Assembly (NCBI RefSeq): GCF_036226885.1
Contig: NZ_CP109027.1
Coordinates: forward strand, 6,758,001 to 6,822,000
Reading direction: 5' to 3'
DNA: 64,000 bases
From: Streptomyces sp. NBC_00663
Lineage (GTDB): Bacteria; Actinomycetota; Actinomycetes; Streptomycetales; Streptomycetaceae
Part shown: positions 23,267-32,219 of the stretch, piece by piece
How the letters are laid out: the number at the start of each line of letters is the position of its first letter
How positions within the stretch are numbered: position 1 is the first letter of the stretch
Position numbers and translations under genes: made by a program
The notes under the pieces: model-generated
The model's input: the letters and a program-made list of their open reading frames with translations, nothing else
Database searches by the model: none
Told to the model about the DNA's origin: nothing

Positions 23267-24266
23267 GCTCGGCCAGCACCCGCAGAGTGTCACGGTCCGG
23301 CGCCAGGGCGATCAGATCGGTCACCGGACCCTTCCGCCACAACTCCAGCCGCTCGGCGATGCGTTCACGCGGGCCGACGAGGGAGATCTCGTCGGCGAAG
23401 GCGTCGGGGACGGCCAGTACGGCTTCCTGACGGCGGCCTTCGAGGAAGAGCCGCTGGATCCTGCGTGCCTCTTCCTCGTACCCCATGCGTGCCATCAGGT
23501 CGGCGTGGAAGTTGCGGGCCGCGTGGCCCATGCCGCCGATGTAGAAGCCGAGCATGGTCTTCACGGGGAGGAGACCCTGGCGCACGTCGTCACAGACGCG
23601 GACCTGGGCCATGGGGGCGACGAGGAAGCCGTCCGGGGCGCCGGCGAGGGACGCCTCGTAGACCTCGGGGCGGGTCGGGGACCAGTACAGGGGGAGCCAG
23701 CCGTCGGCGATGCGGGTCGTCTGGGCGACGTTCTTGGGGCCCTCGGCGCCGAGGAGGATCGGGAGGTCGGGGCGGAGGGGGTGGGTGATGGGCTTGAGGG
23801 GCTTGCCGAGGCCGGTGGCGTCGGGACCGGTGTAGGGGTGGGAGTGGAAACGGCCGGCCACCTCGACGGGGCCCTCGCGGCGCAGGACTTGGCGTACGAC
23901 GTCGACGTACTCGCGGGTCGCGGTGAGCGGCGACTTCGGGAACGGGCGGCCGTACCAGCCCTCGACGACCTGCGGTCCGGACAGCCCAAGGCCGAGCATC
24001 ACGCGACCGCCGGAGAGATGGTCGAGGGTGAGGGCGTGCATGGCGGTGGTGGTGGGGGAGCGCGCCGCCATCTGGGCAACGGCGGTGCCCAGCTTGATCG
24101 TTGTCGTCTGCGCGGCGATCCAGGTGAGCGGCGTGAAGACGTCCGACCCCCAGGACTCGGCCGTCCACACGGAGTCGTAACCGAGCCGCTCCGCCTCCTG
24201 GGCGAGGGACACGTGGTCGGGGTTGGGGCCACGCCCCCAGTAACCGAGCGCGAGACCGAGCCGCAT
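23253..24266 (-). CDS. LLM class F420-dependent oxidoreductase
   Basis: TIM-barrel oxidoreductase of 337 residues of the luciferase-like superfamily. The N-terminal MRLGLALGYWGRGPNPD and EAERLGYDSVWTAESWGSD are typical, as are GTAVAQMAARSPTTTAMHA and RVMLGLGLSGPQVVEGWYG, which place it in the F420-dependent group. A member of this group (Rv3520c) lies in the mycobacterial cholesterol cluster, but no KstR-like site is visible ahead of this gene. It therefore cannot be added to the regulon on sequence grounds. Substrate unknown. Confidence 0.9.
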   Translation of the reverse strand: MRLGLALGYWGRGPNPDHVSLAQEAERLGYDSVWTAESWGSDVFTPLTWIAAQTTTIKLGTAVAQMAARSPTTTAMHALTLDHLSGGRVMLGLGLSGPQVVEGWYGRPFPKSPLTATREYVDVVRQVLRREGPVEVAGRFHSHPYTGPDATGLGKPLKPITHPLRPDLPILLGAEGPKNVAQTTRIADGWLPLYWSPTRPEVYEASLAGAPDGFLVAPMAQVRVCDDVRQGLLPVKTMLGFYIGGMGHAARNFHADLMARMGYEEEARRIQRLFLEGRRQEAVLAVPDAFADEISLVGPRERIAERLELWRKGPVTDLIALAPDRDTLRVLAELNPR

Positions 24267-24320
24267 GCCTGCCTCCTGACGGTGCGTCAGACCGGAAACG
24301 GTAGGCGACTGTACGACAAC

Positions 24321-24348
24321 GGCCCCTCACCCGGAAGGGAGAGGGGCC
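24321..24348 (-). terminator. Hairpin terminator after the DUF5336-like gene
   Basis: Perfect 8-bp stem GGCCCCTC / GAGGGGCC between the DUF5336-like stop (24374) and the oxidoreductase start (24266), separating the two minus-strand genes. Confidence 0.55.
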
Positions 24349-24373
24349 GCTGGAGAGGCTCGCGCTGTCGGCC

Positions 24374-25174
24374 TCAGCCGCGCTGGATGCCCGAGGTGTC
24401 CTGGAGGACACCGCGACGGCCGTCCTGCGTCTGGGCGACGAGGGACGGGCCACGCTGCTCGACGGCCAGGTACCAGGTGCCCGGCGCCAGTTCGGCGATC
24501 GGCGTCTGCGAGCCGTCCTCCGCGAAGAGGGGGCGGGCGACGGGGACCGCGAACCAGAACGGGGAGAAGTCCCCGGCCGGCGGCGTCGGCTGACCCGGCT
24601 GCGGCTGCCCCGGCTGGGGCTGACCGGCGTTGAACGGGGCGGTCGGCTGCGGCTGACCACCGTAGGGCTGACCCGGCTGCGGGGCACCGGCACCGGGGTA
24701 GCCGTAGCCACCGGGGGGCTGGGCGCCGTAGGGCTGGGGGGCCTGGGGGCCGGGGGCCGGGAGGAGGGCGCCCTTGAGGGCCGGGACGAGCGGGGAGGCG
24801 ATCGCGCCGCCGGCGAGAACCAGCGCGGCGATGAAACCGAGGATGAGACCGGCACCCGCCTCGACGCCGTCCGGGACGTCCACCAGCGCCCAGAACATGA
24901 TCCATGCGACGAGCACGGTGAACGCCGCACCGACCACGCCGAGATCCAGACCGGCGACCTTGCGCGGCTGCGGCAGGATGCGGTTGACGACGATCAGGGC
25001 GGCACCGATGACTCCACCCATGTAGATACCCATGCCGGTGTCGAGGGTGTCCCACGCGCTCGGGGCGCCGCTGTAACCATCGAGGGAGTAGATGTCGAGG
25101 AACGACGCGATGAAGAGCAACACCGCTGCTCCGATCACCACGCCGTCGCCTCGAGTGAGGGAGCGGATATTCAC
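24374..25174 (-). CDS. DUF5336-like membrane protein with Pro/Gln-rich linker
   Basis: Protein of 266 residues. Four hydrophobic segments (about 12-28, 46-63, 78-98, 106-124) are followed by a low-complexity linker of PQPGQP and PYGGQP units (about 138-198). A C-terminal beta-type domain ends the protein (FWFAVPVARPLFAEDG ... APGTWYLAVEQRGPSLVAQTQDG). The tail resembles domains that sense or bind other proteins on the inner face. GTG start with AAGGACC upstream. Function not known; it is monocistronic. Confidence 0.82.
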   Translation of the reverse strand: MNIRSLTRGDGVVIGAAVLLFIASFLDIYSLDGYSGAPSAWDTLDTGMGIYMGGVIGAALIVVNRILPQPRKVAGLDLGVVGAAFTVLVAWIMFWALVDVPDGVEAGAGLILGFIAALVLAGGAIASPLVPALKGALLPAPGPQAPQPYGAQPPGGYGYPGAGAPQPGQPYGGQPQPTAPFNAGQPQPGQPQPGQPTPPAGDFSPFWFAVPVARPLFAEDGSQTPIAELAPGTWYLAVEQRGPSLVAQTQDGRRGVLQDTSGIQRG

Positions 25175-25332
25175 TTCAGGTCCTTCGTAGGTCGTCTCAT
25201 CGTCGGAAGAGGCGTCGCTGTCACCATGTCGCCGTCAGGCCCCGGTGTGAAGCGCGGGGGTGGCCCCTCATCGTAAAGACGACCTTATCGTCCGTCCGAC
25301 GAAGCTGTCCCCGGGGATCAGCCCGGGAGCCA

Positions 25333-26310
25333 CTAGCCGCGCAGGAAACTCACGATTCCTTCAGAGATTCCCTGCGCCGCCTTCTGCCGCCACGCACCGC
25401 TGGTCAGCAGTGCCGCGTCCTTGGTATCGCGCATGTTGCCGCACTCGATGAACACCTTGGGAACCGTTGACAGATTGAGACCGCCCAGGTCCTTACGCGT
25501 GACGAGTCCGGTGCCGTCGCCGACGTAGTTGGAGGGGGCGCTGCCCGTGACGCGGACGAAGTTGCCCGCGATGCGCTCGCCGAGGTCCGCGGAGGAGGCG
25601 ACGATCGGGCGGGTGTCGGCGGCGCCCGCGTGGACGCTGCCCGGGAGGATGACGTGGAAGCCGCGTTGGCCCGCGCCCGCGCCGTCGGCGTGGATGGAGA
25701 CGACCGCGTCGGCGCCTGCCTTGTTGCCGATGCGGGCCCGCTCGTCGACGCAGGGGCCGTACGTACGGTCGCCGTCCTGCGTCAACTTCACCGTGGCGCC
25801 CTGCTGTTCGAGGAGCGTGCGCAGCCGGTGGGCCACGTCCAGGGTGAACTTGGCCTCCGTGTAACCGGAGTTGGTGGACGTGCCCGTCGTATCGCATTCC
25901 TTCCAGTTGGTGCCGATGTTCACCTTCTTGTTGATCTCGGCCGTGTGCTGGAAGTTGCTCGGGTTGTGCCCCGGGTCGATGACGACGACCTTGCCCTTGA
26001 GGGGGCCGGACGCGGCGGGCGCGGAAGTGGACGGGGTCGGAGTCGGGGCCGGGCTCGGCTTGTCGTCGTCCGTCGACTTGGGGGCGGAGGTGGAGGCCGC
26101 GGTGGGGGAGGCGGGCGCGCTCGACGAGAGCGAGGACGTGGGTGTCCCGACCGCGTCGCTCTCGGAACCCCCGCCCGATCCGCCCACCGCCTCGTACACC
26201 AGCCAGCCGAGCAACGCGCCCGGCACGAGGGCGGCCACCGCGACGGTGAGGGGGCGGCGCCTGGGGCGGCGGGGCTGGGGAGGATCGAAGTCCGGGCCTA
26301 CGTACGACAC
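25333..26310 (-). CDS. N-acetylmuramoyl-L-alanine amidase (Amidase_3)
   Basis: Membrane-anchored wall hydrolase of 325 residues. A basic N-terminus and one membrane helix (TVAVAALVPGALLGWLVYEAV, about 22-42) are followed by a Ser/Pro/Thr linker. The zinc amidase domain follows, with VVIDPGHNPSN (His), the Glu in GYTEAKFTLD, SIHADGAG (His) and the catalytic Glu in FIECGNM. It cleaves the bond between muramic acid and the stem peptide. The GTG at 26310 gives a normal anchor; the upstream ATG at 26388 adds a polar leader. Spore or septal wall remodelling is a possible role. Confidence 0.92.
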   Translation of the reverse strand: MSYVGPDFDPPQPRRPRRRPLTVAVAALVPGALLGWLVYEAVGGSGGGSESDAVGTPTSSLSSSAPASPTAASTSAPKSTDDDKPSPAPTPTPSTSAPAASGPLKGKVVVIDPGHNPSNFQHTAEINKKVNIGTNWKECDTTGTSTNSGYTEAKFTLDVAHRLRTLLEQQGATVKLTQDGDRTYGPCVDERARIGNKAGADAVVSIHADGAGAGQRGFHVILPGSVHAGAADTRPIVASSADLGERIAGNFVRVTGSAPSNYVGDGTGLVTRKDLGGLNLSTVPKVFIECGNMRDTKDAALLTSGAWRQKAAQGISEGIVSFLRG

Positions 26311-26428
26311 GACAGCCACCCTAGCGGCGGGCCCGCGGCGAGGCAGAGTGGCTACGGCCGAGCGGGTCGTTTCATCCGAACGGCACACCGGCGTCGCTCA
26401 GGGCCCGCCGGTATGCCGAGAATCGCCC

Positions 26429-26644
26429 ATGAGATCACCTATGCGAGTCATAGCCGGCGCCCTCACCACCGTCACCGTCGCCGCGGTGGTCGTACTGGGC
26501 GCGCCCGCGGCCCAGGCATCCCCGTTCCCCTGCACCCCGCCGGAAGACGCCTGTGCCGTCGACTACGTCTACAACCAGCCGGGCGTCGGGACGGGCAACG
26601 TCATCCAGACCCCGGTCGACATCGACATCAACGTGCAGCCCTGA
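26429..26644 (+). CDS. Small secreted protein
   Basis: Protein of 71 residues, of which the first 30 or so form a signal peptide (IAGALTTVTVAAVVVLGAPAA before QASPF). The mature part is about 40 residues, acidic, with two Cys in PCTPPEDACAVDYVY and the tail TPVDIDINVQP. ATG at 26429 or 26441 both work. No family recognised. It is divergent from the amidase gene and may be a surface or secreted structural peptide. Confidence 0.6.
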   Translation: MRSPMRVIAGALTTVTVAAVVVLGAPAAQASPFPCTPPEDACAVDYVYNQPGVGTGNVIQTPVDIDINVQP

Positions 26645-26657
26645 GGCCGCCGGCGCC

Positions 26658-27308
26658 TCAGATCCCCGCGCCCGTGCGCCGCAGCACCCGCAGCGTCCCC
26701 GTGACGGAGATCTCCTCGAACGCCCCCGACTCCAGCGCCCGCAGATAGATCCGGTACGGCGCCTGGCCGGTGAACTCGTCCTTCGGGTCCGGGTGCACGT
26801 CGTGGATGAGGAGCAGTCCGCCGTCCGCGACATGGGGCGCCCAGCCCTCGTAGTCGGCACTCGCGTGCTCGTCCGTGTGCCCGCCGTCGATGAAGACGAG
26901 GCCGAGAGGGGAGTTCCAGATCTTCGCGACCTGCGGCGAGCGGCCGACGAGGGCGACGATGTGGTCCTCCAGGCCCGCCCGGTGCAGCGTCCTGCGGAAC
27001 GTCGGCAGCGTGTCCATCAGCCCGATCTCCGGGTCGACCGTCTCAGGATCGTGGTACTCCCACCCCGGCTGCTGCTCCTCGCTGCCCCGGTGATGATCGA
27101 CGGTGAGCGCCGTCACCCCCGCCGCGCGGGCAGCATCGGCGAGCAGAACCGCGGAACGCCCGCAGTACGTCCCGACTTCGAGGAGGGGCAGCCCGAGCCG
27201 GCCGGCTTCGAGGGCCGCCGCGTACAGGGCAAGCCCTTCGTGCGTGGGCATGAACCCCTTGGCACCCTCGAACGCTGCGAGGATCTCGGGCTTGGGGGCC
27301 GAGCTCAT
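26658..27308 (-). CDS. Class I SAM-dependent methyltransferase (Methyltransf_24)
   Basis: Protein of 216 residues. Motif I is LLEVGTYCGRSAVLLADAA, the acidic cofactor residue is in TVDHHRGSEEQQPG, and FIDGGHTDEHASADYEGW is the later conserved block of the Methyltransf_24/CmcI-type family. The ATG at 27308 follows AAAGAGAA; the longer frame to 27368 is unlikely. Substrate unknown. It runs convergent with the small secreted protein gene. Confidence 0.88.
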   Translation of the reverse strand: MSSAPKPEILAAFEGAKGFMPTHEGLALYAAALEAGRLGLPLLEVGTYCGRSAVLLADAARAAGVTALTVDHHRGSEEQQPGWEYHDPETVDPEIGLMDTLPTFRRTLHRAGLEDHIVALVGRSPQVAKIWNSPLGLVFIDGGHTDEHASADYEGWAPHVADGGLLLIHDVHPDPKDEFTGQAPYRIYLRALESGAFEEISVTGTLRVLRRTGAGI

Positions 27309-27355
27309 AGGGTTCTCTTTCGGTCGTACGGTTCGTGGCCGCCCCATGGTGCACC

Positions 27356-27389
27356 ACGCCCCCGTCACGCCGGGTGACGGGGGCGTTTT
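27356..27389. terminator. Intrinsic terminator hairpin
   Basis: Perfect 13-bp stem ACGCCCCCGTCAC / GTGACGGGGGCGT, loop of 5, with a TTTT run on the plus strand. It separates the MFS gene (ends 27449) from the methyltransferase gene, both on the minus strand. Confidence 0.7.
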
Positions 27390-27390
27390 C

Positions 27391-27433
27391 AGGGGCGCGG
27401 GGAACTGCGCGACCAGCCCCCACGCACCCGCAC
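27391..27433 (+). repeat. Dispersed Streptomyces intergenic repeat
   Basis: AGGGGCGCGGGGAACTGCGC followed by GACCAGCCCCCACGCACCC is a sequence repeated many times in Streptomyces chromosomes, usually just beyond gene ends next to a hairpin, as here. A second copy lies within the ABC ATPase gene at 8736-8788 and a trace (AGGGGCGCGGAACTG) at 56961-56975. Confidence 0.8.
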
Positions 27434-27448
27434 TTCGACAGCGAACCC

Positions 27449-29182
27449 CTACGCGGTCACAGCCTCACCGGGCAACGAAAGATCCACGTCCACGGCACTG
27501 TCATCCCCCGCGTGAGTAGCAGCAGAAGCCAACGGCCCATGCCCGGACGCCTTCGCGGCCAACACATACGCCCCCTCCGCCGGAACGGCGAGCGAGTAGC
27601 TCCCGTCCTCCTCGGAGAGCGTCGCCCCCGCCTGCCGGCCACGCCGGTCGATGAGCGTCACCTTCGCACGGGCTACCGGCACACCGTCGGCGCCCAGAAC
27701 CCGCCCCCGGAACCCCCGAAGGACAGCCTCCGCACGCTCCAGGTTCGCCTCCTCCTCGCTACTCGCGCGCAGCCGCGGCGCCCGGTCGGGCTTCGGCAGG
27801 AACAGGGCCATCAGCAGGCCGACCGCCACCGCGCCGGTCGCGATGAGGAAGGAGACACGGAAGCCGTGCATCGTGGGGATCGCGGCGCCGTTCACGGTGT
27901 TCGCGGTGTTGGCGAGCACCATGCCGATGACGGCGCTGGACACCGACGTACCGATGGAGCGCATCAGCGTGTTGAGGCCGTTCGCCGCGCCCGTTTCCGA
28001 CGCCGGGACCGCGCCGACGATCAGGGCGGGGAGGGACGAGTACGCGAGGCCGATGCCAGCACCCAGGACGACCGCGATGACCAGGCTCTGCCAGGCGGCG
28101 CTCATCAGGCCGAGGCCCGCCCCGTAGCCGATCGCGATGATCAGCATGCCGAGGATGAGGGTGAACTTGGGGCCGTACTTGGCGGAGAGACGGGCGTAGA
28201 CGGGCGCCGTGATCATCATCGTCAGGCCCAGCGGCGCGACCAGCAGACCGGCGACGACCATCGACTGGCCGAGACCGTAGCCGGTGGCCTTCGGCAGCTG
28301 GAGGAGCTGGGGAAGAACGAGCGAGACGACGTAGAAGGAGACACCGACCATGATCGAGGCCAGGTTGGTGAAGAGGACCGCGGGGCGGGCCGTGGTGCGC
28401 AGGTCGACGAGGGGCGCGGCGGTGCGGAGCTCGTAGACGCCCCACAGGAGCAGTACGAGGGCCGACGCGGCGAACAGGCCGAGCGTGGTGCCGGACGTCC
28501 AGCCCCAGTCGCTGCCCTTGGTGATGGGCAGGAGGAAGAGGACCAGGCCGGTGGAGAGACCGAGGGCGCCGAGGAGGTCGAAGGTGCCTTCCGCGCGCAT
28601 CGTCGATTCCGGTACGACGAGGAGGGTGAGGACGATGGCGAGGACGCCGAGGCCGGCCGCGCCGTAGAAGAGGGCGTGCCAGTCGGCGTGCTGGGCGATC
28701 AGGGCGGCGAGGGGGAGGGCCAGGCCGCCGCCGACGCCGATGGAGGAGCTCATCAGGGCCATCGCCGAGCCGAGCTTCTCGCGGGGGAGCATGTCGCGCA
28801 TCAGGCCGATGCCGAGGGGGATCGCGCCCATGGCGAAGCCCTGGAGGGTACGGCCGGCGATCATCAGGATGAGGTCGCTGGTGAGCGCGCTGACCAGTGC
28901 GCCGACCACCATCACCGCGAGGCTGGCGATGAGCATGCGGCGCTTGCCGTACAGGTCGCCGAGGCGGCCCATGATCGGCGTGGCCACGGCACCCGACAGG
29001 AGGGTCGAGGTCAGGACCCAGGTGGCGTTGCTGGGGGCGGTGTCCAGCAGCTGCGGCAGGTCCTTGATGACGGGGACGAGCAGGGTCTGCATCACCGCGA
29101 CGACGATGCCCGCGAAGGCGAGCACCGGTACGACGGCGCCGCTTGCTGCGCGGGTGAGCTGGTCGGTCGGCGTAGGTCTCAT
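27449..29182 (-). CDS. MFS transporter (DHA2) with a C-terminal carboxypeptidase-regulatory-like domain
   Basis: Protein of 577 residues. The first about 470 form a 14-helix drug:proton antiporter, with the motif A region GRLGDLYGKRRML and the DHA2 pattern VLTSTLLSGAVATPIMG. After a charged linker (ASSEEEANLERAEAV) comes an extra domain of about 85 residues: FRGRVLGADGVPVARAKVTLIDRRGRQ ending VDVDLSLPGEAVTA, a CarboxypepD_reg-like beta sandwich. Such tails are not part of typical DHA2 pumps. Its predicted topology would place it in the cytosol. Exported compound unknown. Divergent from a second DHA2 pump. Confidence 0.9.
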   Translation of the reverse strand: MRPTPTDQLTRAASGAVVPVLAFAGIVVAVMQTLLVPVIKDLPQLLDTAPSNATWVLTSTLLSGAVATPIMGRLGDLYGKRRMLIASLAVMVVGALVSALTSDLILMIAGRTLQGFAMGAIPLGIGLMRDMLPREKLGSAMALMSSSIGVGGGLALPLAALIAQHADWHALFYGAAGLGVLAIVLTLLVVPESTMRAEGTFDLLGALGLSTGLVLFLLPITKGSDWGWTSGTTLGLFAASALVLLLWGVYELRTAAPLVDLRTTARPAVLFTNLASIMVGVSFYVVSLVLPQLLQLPKATGYGLGQSMVVAGLLVAPLGLTMMITAPVYARLSAKYGPKFTLILGMLIIAIGYGAGLGLMSAAWQSLVIAVVLGAGIGLAYSSLPALIVGAVPASETGAANGLNTLMRSIGTSVSSAVIGMVLANTANTVNGAAIPTMHGFRVSFLIATGAVAVGLLMALFLPKPDRAPRLRASSEEEANLERAEAVLRGFRGRVLGADGVPVARAKVTLIDRRGRQAGATLSEEDGSYSLAVPAEGAYVLAAKASGHGPLASAATHAGDDSAVDVDLSLPGEAVTA

Positions 29183-29321
29183 GTGGGTAAGGAACTAGGT
29201 ACGCCGGGGCAACTATTCCGATGCTTTGGCCAGCTAACGATTTCTTTATCTTCTCTTGACGTTATGAGTCTGTGGGCCTGGACCTAAATCCCGATGCAAG
29301 GGGCGCACGGCGGTTGAGAGC

Positions 29322-30779
29322 ATGACATCCATGTCCCGAGCCGCCGAAGTCCCCCTCGCCGCCGCGCCCCCTCGCCGTACCGTTCCGCCCGCCTGGGTGG
29401 TGGTGGCGCTCGCGTGTGCCGGACAGTTCCTCGTCGTACTGGACGTGTCCGTCGTGAACGTGGCCCTGCCGTCGATGCGGGCGGACCTCGGCATGAGCGC
29501 GTCCGGGTTGCAGTGGGTGGTGAACGCGTACGCGATCGCCTTCGCCGGGTTCATGCTGCTCGGCGGGCGGGCCGGCGACCTGTACGGGCGCAAGCGGATG
29601 TTCCTGGTCGGGCTCGGCCTGTTCACGCTCGCCTCGCTGGCCGGCGGGCTGGCCCAGGACGGCTGGCAGCTGCTGCTGGCCCGGGCCGTGCAGGGACTCG
29701 GCGCGGCGGTGCTCGCGCCCTCGACGCTGACGATCGTGACGTCCGCCGTCCCCGAGGGACCCGCACGCGCGCGTGCCATAGCCACCTGGACGGCGGTCGG
29801 CGGAGGCGGCGGCGCGGCGGGCGGACTGGTCGGCGGAGCGCTCGTCGACGTGTGGTCGTGGCGTTGGACCTTGCTGATCAACGTGCCCGTCGGGGCCCTC
29901 GTGCTGCTGGGCGCGCTGGGGTGGCTGAGCGAGAGCCGGGCCGGGGACGGACGCCGGCTCGACCTGCCCGGCGCGGTACTGGTGACGGCTGGGCTGGCGA
30001 CACTGGCGTACGGCATCTCCCAGACCGAGGCCGAGGGATGGGCGTCGGCGGCGACGGTGGTGCCGCTGCTCGCCGGGGCCGCGCTGATCGGGCTCTTCCT
30101 CGCCGTCGAGGCCCGGACCACCGCCCCGCTGATGCCGCTCGGACTGCTCCGGCTCCGGTCCGTGGCCTCGGCGAACGCCGCCATGTTCCTGTCCGGCTCG
30201 GCGATGTTCTGCATGTGGTTCTTCATGACGCTGTACGCGCAGAACGTCCTCGGCTACTCGCCGCTGGAGGCCGGGCTCGCCCTCGTGCCCAGTTCCCTGG
30301 CCGTGATCCTCGGCTCGAAGACGGCACCGCGGCTGATGCGGGCGCTGGACGCGCGGAAGGTGGCGGTCCTGGGGACGTGCGTGGCGGCGGCCGGGTTCGC
30401 CTGGCAGTCGACGCTGAGCGTTGACGGGGGGTACGTGGTGGCGATCATGTGCCCCGGGATCCTGATGATGCTGGGCGCGGGCCTGGCGACGACACCCCTG
30501 GCCGCGCTGGCCACGTCGGGGGCGGCGCCGGGGGAGGCCGGGCTGGTGTCGGGGCTGGTCAACACCTCGCGGACGATGGGCGGCTCGCTGGGGCTCGCGG
30601 TGATGTCGACGATCGCGGCGTCCCGGACGGGCGGCGACCTGAGCCCCGAGGGGCTGACCGAGGGGTACGCGCTGGTGTTCCGCACCGGGGCGGGGGTGCT
30701 GGCCGGCGGTGTGCTGCTGATGCTGCTGTGGCTGCCGCGAAGGGGTGCGGGGGTCTCGTCGAAGACGTCCTCGGGCTGA
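29322..30779 (+). CDS. MFS transporter, DHA2 (EmrB/QacA) family
   Basis: Antiporter of 485 residues with about 14 membrane helices. Helix 1 holds the DHA2 signature QFLVVLDVSVVNVALPSM; motif A is GGRAGDLYGRKRMFLVG, and VQGLGAAVLAPSTLTIV follows. It likely exports toxic or secreted small molecules using the proton gradient. ATG at 29322, with ATG at 29331 as alternative. The 139-base region shared with the neighbouring pump is unusually A/T-rich and holds TTGACG at about 29255, a plausible -35 element. No adjacent regulator. Confidence 0.9.
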   Translation: MTSMSRAAEVPLAAAPPRRTVPPAWVVVALACAGQFLVVLDVSVVNVALPSMRADLGMSASGLQWVVNAYAIAFAGFMLLGGRAGDLYGRKRMFLVGLGLFTLASLAGGLAQDGWQLLLARAVQGLGAAVLAPSTLTIVTSAVPEGPARARAIATWTAVGGGGGAAGGLVGGALVDVWSWRWTLLINVPVGALVLLGALGWLSESRAGDGRRLDLPGAVLVTAGLATLAYGISQTEAEGWASAATVVPLLAGAALIGLFLAVEARTTAPLMPLGLLRLRSVASANAAMFLSGSAMFCMWFFMTLYAQNVLGYSPLEAGLALVPSSLAVILGSKTAPRLMRALDARKVAVLGTCVAAAGFAWQSTLSVDGGYVVAIMCPGILMMLGAGLATTPLAALATSGAAPGEAGLVSGLVNTSRTMGGSLGLAVMSTIAASRTGGDLSPEGLTEGYALVFRTGAGVLAGGVLLMLLWLPRRGAGVSSKTSSG

Positions 30780-30830
30780 GGCAACGGTTTGGGCGGCTCA
30801 TGGACTCCTTTGAATATCTAGGAGGTGCCC

Positions 30831-31370
30831 ATGGGGGATCGCAAGGAGGCTCGGGACGCGGAGTTCCAGAGCTTTGTCATCGGCCGCTGGCCGCGGCTGA
30901 TGAGAACGGCATTTCTCCTCACGGGGGAGCAGCACGCCGCGGAGGACCTGGTCCAGTCGACCCTGGAGCAGGTGTACGTGGCCTGGCGCAGGGTCGGCTC
31001 GGCCGACGACCCGGAGGCGTATGTGCGGCGCGTGATGATCAACGCGCACGCCCGCCGACACCGCAGGAAACTCAGGGAGTTCCTGGCGCCCAAGGACGAC
31101 TCGGGCCTGGCACGCGAGATCGCCGACACCGGTGACCGCATCGCGCAGGCCGAGGACCGCAGCGCCCTGCTGAAGGCGCTGGCCCAACTGCCGCCGCGGC
31201 AGCGCGAGGCCGTGGTCCTGCGCTACTGGGAGGACCTGACCGAGACCCAGACCGCCGAGGCGATGGGCTGTTCCGTCGGCTCGGTGAAGAGCAACGCGGC
31301 CAAGGGGATCGCGAAACTCCGGGCCATACCGGGGCTGGTCGACATGGCGACGCAGGGAGGGCGGAAGTGA
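30831..31370 (+). CDS. SigE-family RNA polymerase sigma factor
   Basis: ECF-type sigma factor of 179 residues. Region 2 is EDLVQSTLEQVYVAWRRV, region 4 is LPPRQREAVVLRYWEDLTET followed by the helix-turn-helix CSVGSVKSNAAKGIAKL. This is the actinobacterial SigE (SACE_1918-like) family. The ATG at 30831 has AGGAGGTG at a proper distance. It is followed with overlap by a single-pass membrane protein that may hold it inactive. Targets cannot be inferred from the window. Confidence 0.9.
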   Translation: MGDRKEARDAEFQSFVIGRWPRLMRTAFLLTGEQHAAEDLVQSTLEQVYVAWRRVGSADDPEAYVRRVMINAHARRHRRKLREFLAPKDDSGLAREIADTGDRIAQAEDRSALLKALAQLPPRQREAVVLRYWEDLTETQTAEAMGCSVGSVKSNAAKGIAKLRAIPGLVDMATQGGRK

Positions 31371-32194
31371 TGAGCGCGGACCGGGAGACGAACCACGACA
31401 TGACGAACAGCGACATCACCCTCCTGCTGGCCGAGGCCACGGACGAGGTCGAGATCGGTATAGCCCCCTACCAGGCGGTCGTCCGGGGCGGCCGCCGCCG
31501 CAAGGCCCGCCGCTGGGCCGTGGCCACGGCCACCGCCCTGGTGATCGCCGGCTCCTCGGCGACCCTCGCGGTGGCGGGGCTGCCGGGCGGGAACGGGACA
31601 GTGGCGCCGCCGGCGACCCAGGCTCCGACGACGACCCCGGCCGACCTCTTCACCCCGCAGCGCACGACGCTCGCGACCGGCGTCGAGGACGGCAAGCCCT
31701 GGAAGGTCGTCATCGACGTCTGGGCGACACCGCACAACCGCGCGCAGGCCGAGGGACAGCTCCAGGCGATGGCCGAGTCCGGGCAGGTGCCCACGGGCGT
31801 GACCAAGGCCGCCGAACTGATGGGCAAGAGCTCGTACGTGACGTACCTCAGCGACGACGACACCAGCAAGGGGGTCTACGAGGACGCGTTCGACGAGACC
31901 GACACCCCCATGAAGGGCACGGACGTCGAGTCCGCCGCGATCCCCTTCAGGACCACCGAAGACCATGTGGAGCGCCTTGTCATCGGCATGGTCGGCAGGG
32001 ACGCCGAGCAGGTCACCTGCACCTGGAAGAACGGCACGGCGACCAAGGTCGACCGCCCGGCCAAGAACACGGAGACCAACACCGACCAGCCGGCCATCCG
32101 CACGGCCACGGGCTCGGCCGTGGACTGGTTCGTGTGCCTGGCGCCGAAGGGAACGGAGTACAAGTCGGCGGACGTGACGGCGACGCGGGAGTAG
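31367..32194 (+). CDS. Single-pass membrane protein paired with the sigma factor
   Basis: Protein of 275 residues. A cytosolic N-terminal part (DITLLLAEATDEVEIGIAPY) is followed by a basic stretch and one membrane helix (about 48-70). A Thr/Pro linker and an extracytoplasmic domain (LFTPQRTTLATGVEDGKPWKV ... AVDWFVCLAPKGTEYKSADV) follow. The GTG start overlaps the sigma factor stop, so the pair is co-translated. Topology and linkage suggest an anti-sigma or signal-sensing role, but a zinc anti-sigma motif (HxxxCxxC) is absent, so this is inference. Confidence 0.82.
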   Translation: MMSADRETNHDMTNSDITLLLAEATDEVEIGIAPYQAVVRGGRRRKARRWAVATATALVIAGSSATLAVAGLPGGNGTVAPPATQAPTTTPADLFTPQRTTLATGVEDGKPWKVVIDVWATPHNRAQAEGQLQAMAESGQVPTGVTKAAELMGKSSYVTYLSDDDTSKGVYEDAFDETDTPMKGTDVESAAIPFRTTEDHVERLVIGMVGRDAEQVTCTWKNGTATKVDRPAKNTETNTDQPAIRTATGSAVDWFVCLAPKGTEYKSADVTATRE

Positions 32195-32197
32195 GTG

Positions 32198-32219
32198 ACG
32201 CCGCGGTGCTCGGCGGCGT
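32198..32219. terminator. Hairpin between convergent genes
   Basis: ACGCCGC / GCGGCGT stem with an 8-base loop between the sigma-operon stop (32194) and the response-regulator stop (32219). Confidence 0.45.

Noticed and set aside
24267..24320. KstR control of the LLM oxidoreductase
   Set aside because: The family occurs in steroid clusters, but I could find no AAC-NN-GTT palindrome upstream.
25630..26428. Plus-strand frames opposite the amidase gene
   Set aside because: Low-complexity Gly/Arg translations without motifs; the minus strand holds the amidase active-site residues.
27371..28900. Plus-strand 650-codon frame across the MFS gene
   Set aside because: Its translation is a charged Asp/Glu/Gly/Arg mixture typical of antisense frames over membrane proteins; the minus strand has clear transporter motifs.
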